From Clostridiales bacterium (GTDB taxonomy: Bacteria; Bacillota; Clostridia; Monoglobales; Monoglobaceae), in NCBI GenBank assembly GCA_019419865.1, contig JAHZIG010000005.1:87100-151099 (forward strand): DNA of 64,000 nt. The letters are read 5' to 3'. A program made the translations under genes and the position numbers. Under the pieces are notes generated by a model that was not told the origin of the DNA, made no database searches, and saw only the letters and a list, made by a program, of their open reading frames with translations. Shown here one piece after another: positions 63,244 through 64,000 of the stretch. Every line of letters begins with the position of its first letter. The first letter of the stretch is position 1.

Positions 63244-63756
63244 TTATTGTTCGTCGATCCATGCTGAAATTTGGGCTTTCGCGTCCTTAACGCTTGCGCC
63301 GCGTATCGCGAGCCCCTTTTTCACGATAGAATCCGGGCAAAGCTTTTTTATGTCCTGTTCGCTTTTTCCCATGCCGCTGCCCTCGTGGGTGCAGAACGGC
63401 TTTATCGTCTTGCCCGAAAGATCGCAGCGCTCGAGCAGAGAAAATACCGCGACCGGCGCCGTTCCCCAGTAGTTGGGATAGCCGAGATACACCGTTTTAT
63501 ATCCGTCGAGATTTTCGGGATACGCTTTGAGTTCGGGGCGAAAACCCCTCTGCTGGTCGAGTTTCGCTTCTTCTATACACTCTGAATAATCGTCGGAATA
63601 CGGCTCCTCCTGTTCGATCTTAAACAGATCCGCGCCGGTTATTTCGCTTATCGTCTGCGCCGCAAATTCCGTATTGCCGACCGGAAGATTTTTTATAACG
63701 CCGTTTACATAATTGTTTCCGGCTCTTGAATAATAAATAACGATCTCGTCCGTCAT
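63244..63756 (-). CDS. Flavodoxin
   Basis: A 170-residue flavodoxin-like FMN protein. IVIYYSRAGNNYVNG is the phosphate-binding loop, PNYWGTAP lies beside the isoalloxazine ring, and CTHEGSGMGKSEQDIKKLCP closes the site. It carries electrons at low potential or acts as an NAD(P)H-linked quinone/electrophile reductase subunit. The start is ATG 63756, eight bases after GGAGG; an in-frame TTG at 63774 precedes that site. First gene of a two-gene unit with the aldo/keto reductase. Confidence 0.88.
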   Translation of the reverse strand: MTDEIVIYYSRAGNNYVNGVIKNLPVGNTEFAAQTISEITGADLFKIEQEEPYSDDYSECIEEAKLDQQRGFRPELKAYPENLDGYKTVYLGYPNYWGTAPVAVFSLLERCDLSGKTIKPFCTHEGSGMGKSEQDIKKLCPDSIVKKGLAIRGASVKDAKAQISAWIDEQ

Positions 63757-63809
63757 ATCTCCGTCCTCCTGCAAATCTTGTTTACGCCTTTATTATACGC
63801 ATAATTTCC

Positions 63810-63838
63810 TTGACCGGGAAGAATAAAAATGTTAAAAT
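63810..63838 (+). promoter_or_regulatory. Outward promoter at the right edge
   Basis: TTGACC (63810-63815), 17 bases, TAAAAT (63833-63838), pointing off the window and divergent from the flavodoxin gene. On the minus strand TATAAT (63797-63792) could serve the flavodoxin gene, though its -35 is weak. Confidence 0.6.
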
Positions 63839-63875
63839 GGTATCAACTTAGAGTTAATGCAAAACGAGGCGAGCT

Positions 63876-63900
63876 TAACGTGAAAGTTCCTTTCACGTTA
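63876..63900. repeat. Perfect 11-bp inverted repeat at the right edge
   Basis: TAACGTGAAAG (63876-63886) and CTTTCACGTTA (63890-63900) enclose a 3-base loop. An outer GAGGC (63867-63871) / GCCTC (63901-63905) pair extends the stem past a small bulge. No T-run follows. Confidence 0.65.
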
Positions 63901-64000
63901 GCCTCCGGCAGGATCAGAGCGCCCGCGCGAAATTTTCCTCGCATACGCTCGGAAACGCGCATGGGCGTATAATAATCTCTTATCATTCCTTGCCCTGCGG

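Overview
The window looks like the chromosome of an anaerobic, endospore-forming, pectin-using member of the Clostridia. Evidence: a complete spoIIIAA-AH operon behind a sigma-E type promoter, two [FeFe]-hydrogenases, a two-gene SufC/SufB-like Fe-S system, S-layer homology (SLH) surface proteins, strong AGGAGG ribosome sites, TTGACA-17-TATAAT promoters, and a set of pectin genes (GH51, GH43, a CE12-like esterase, a heparinase II/III-like protein, and a giant SLH-anchored pectin methylesterase). A Monoglobus-like gut bacterium would fit, but that is inference. No phage, plasmid, CRISPR array, rRNA operon or insertion sequence was seen.

Layout. 1-6 kb: 3' part of a cysteine synthase gene, guaB, an intracellular GH51 arabinofuranosidase, a Ppx/GppA phosphatase. 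6.5-11 kb: two paralogous secreted YcdB-like/SLH proteins whose 3' ends, terminators and downstream -35 elements are nearly identical. 11-16 kb: a SGNH (CE12-like) esterase and a 1124-residue heparinase II/III-like protein, both without signal peptides. 16-20.7 kb: an XRE regulator diverging from a deleted surface-protein gene, a TIGR04076-like protein, PutP, and a frameshifted KilA-N gene. 20.9-26.6 kb (minus strand): SDR, LysR, SufB-like, SufC, DUF421, and two half-size TSUP permeases. 26.8-31.2 kb: group-B-like hydrogenase, SpoIIE-type phosphatase, PAS-containing sensory hydrogenase. 31.5-33.5 kb: divergent GH43 and AraC regulator. 33.6-38.9 kb: spoIIIA operon. 39-42.6 kb: rarA, glyA, nth. 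42.8-49.7 kb: an XRE regulator with twin palindromic operators, facing a run of surface and membrane proteins (two copper-amine-oxidase-N stalk proteins, an aspartate/glutamate-rich lipoprotein, two zinc-ribbon membrane proteins, an M23 peptidase carrying two C-type-lectin domains). 49.9-51.1 kb: tRNA-Ala(CGC) and a YesL-like membrane protein. 51.5-60 kb: the 2836-residue SLH/CE8 protein. 60-64 kb: a degenerate enolase homologue, rpsT, an aldo/keto reductase and a flavodoxin.

How it fits together. The giant SLH/CE8 protein would demethylate pectin at the cell surface. Oligomers would then be finished inside by GH51, GH43, the SGNH esterase and possibly the heparinase-like protein, all of which lack signal peptides. 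The hydrogenase cluster pairs an H2-metabolising type of enzyme with a putative H2/redox sensor and a phosphatase output. The most unusual items are the enolase homologue that has lost most catalytic residues, the XRE-controlled surface cluster with a lectin-peptidase, the homogenised SLH gene tails, the deletion remnant still under an intact operator/promoter, and the repeated unknown beta-rich modules of the giant protein.
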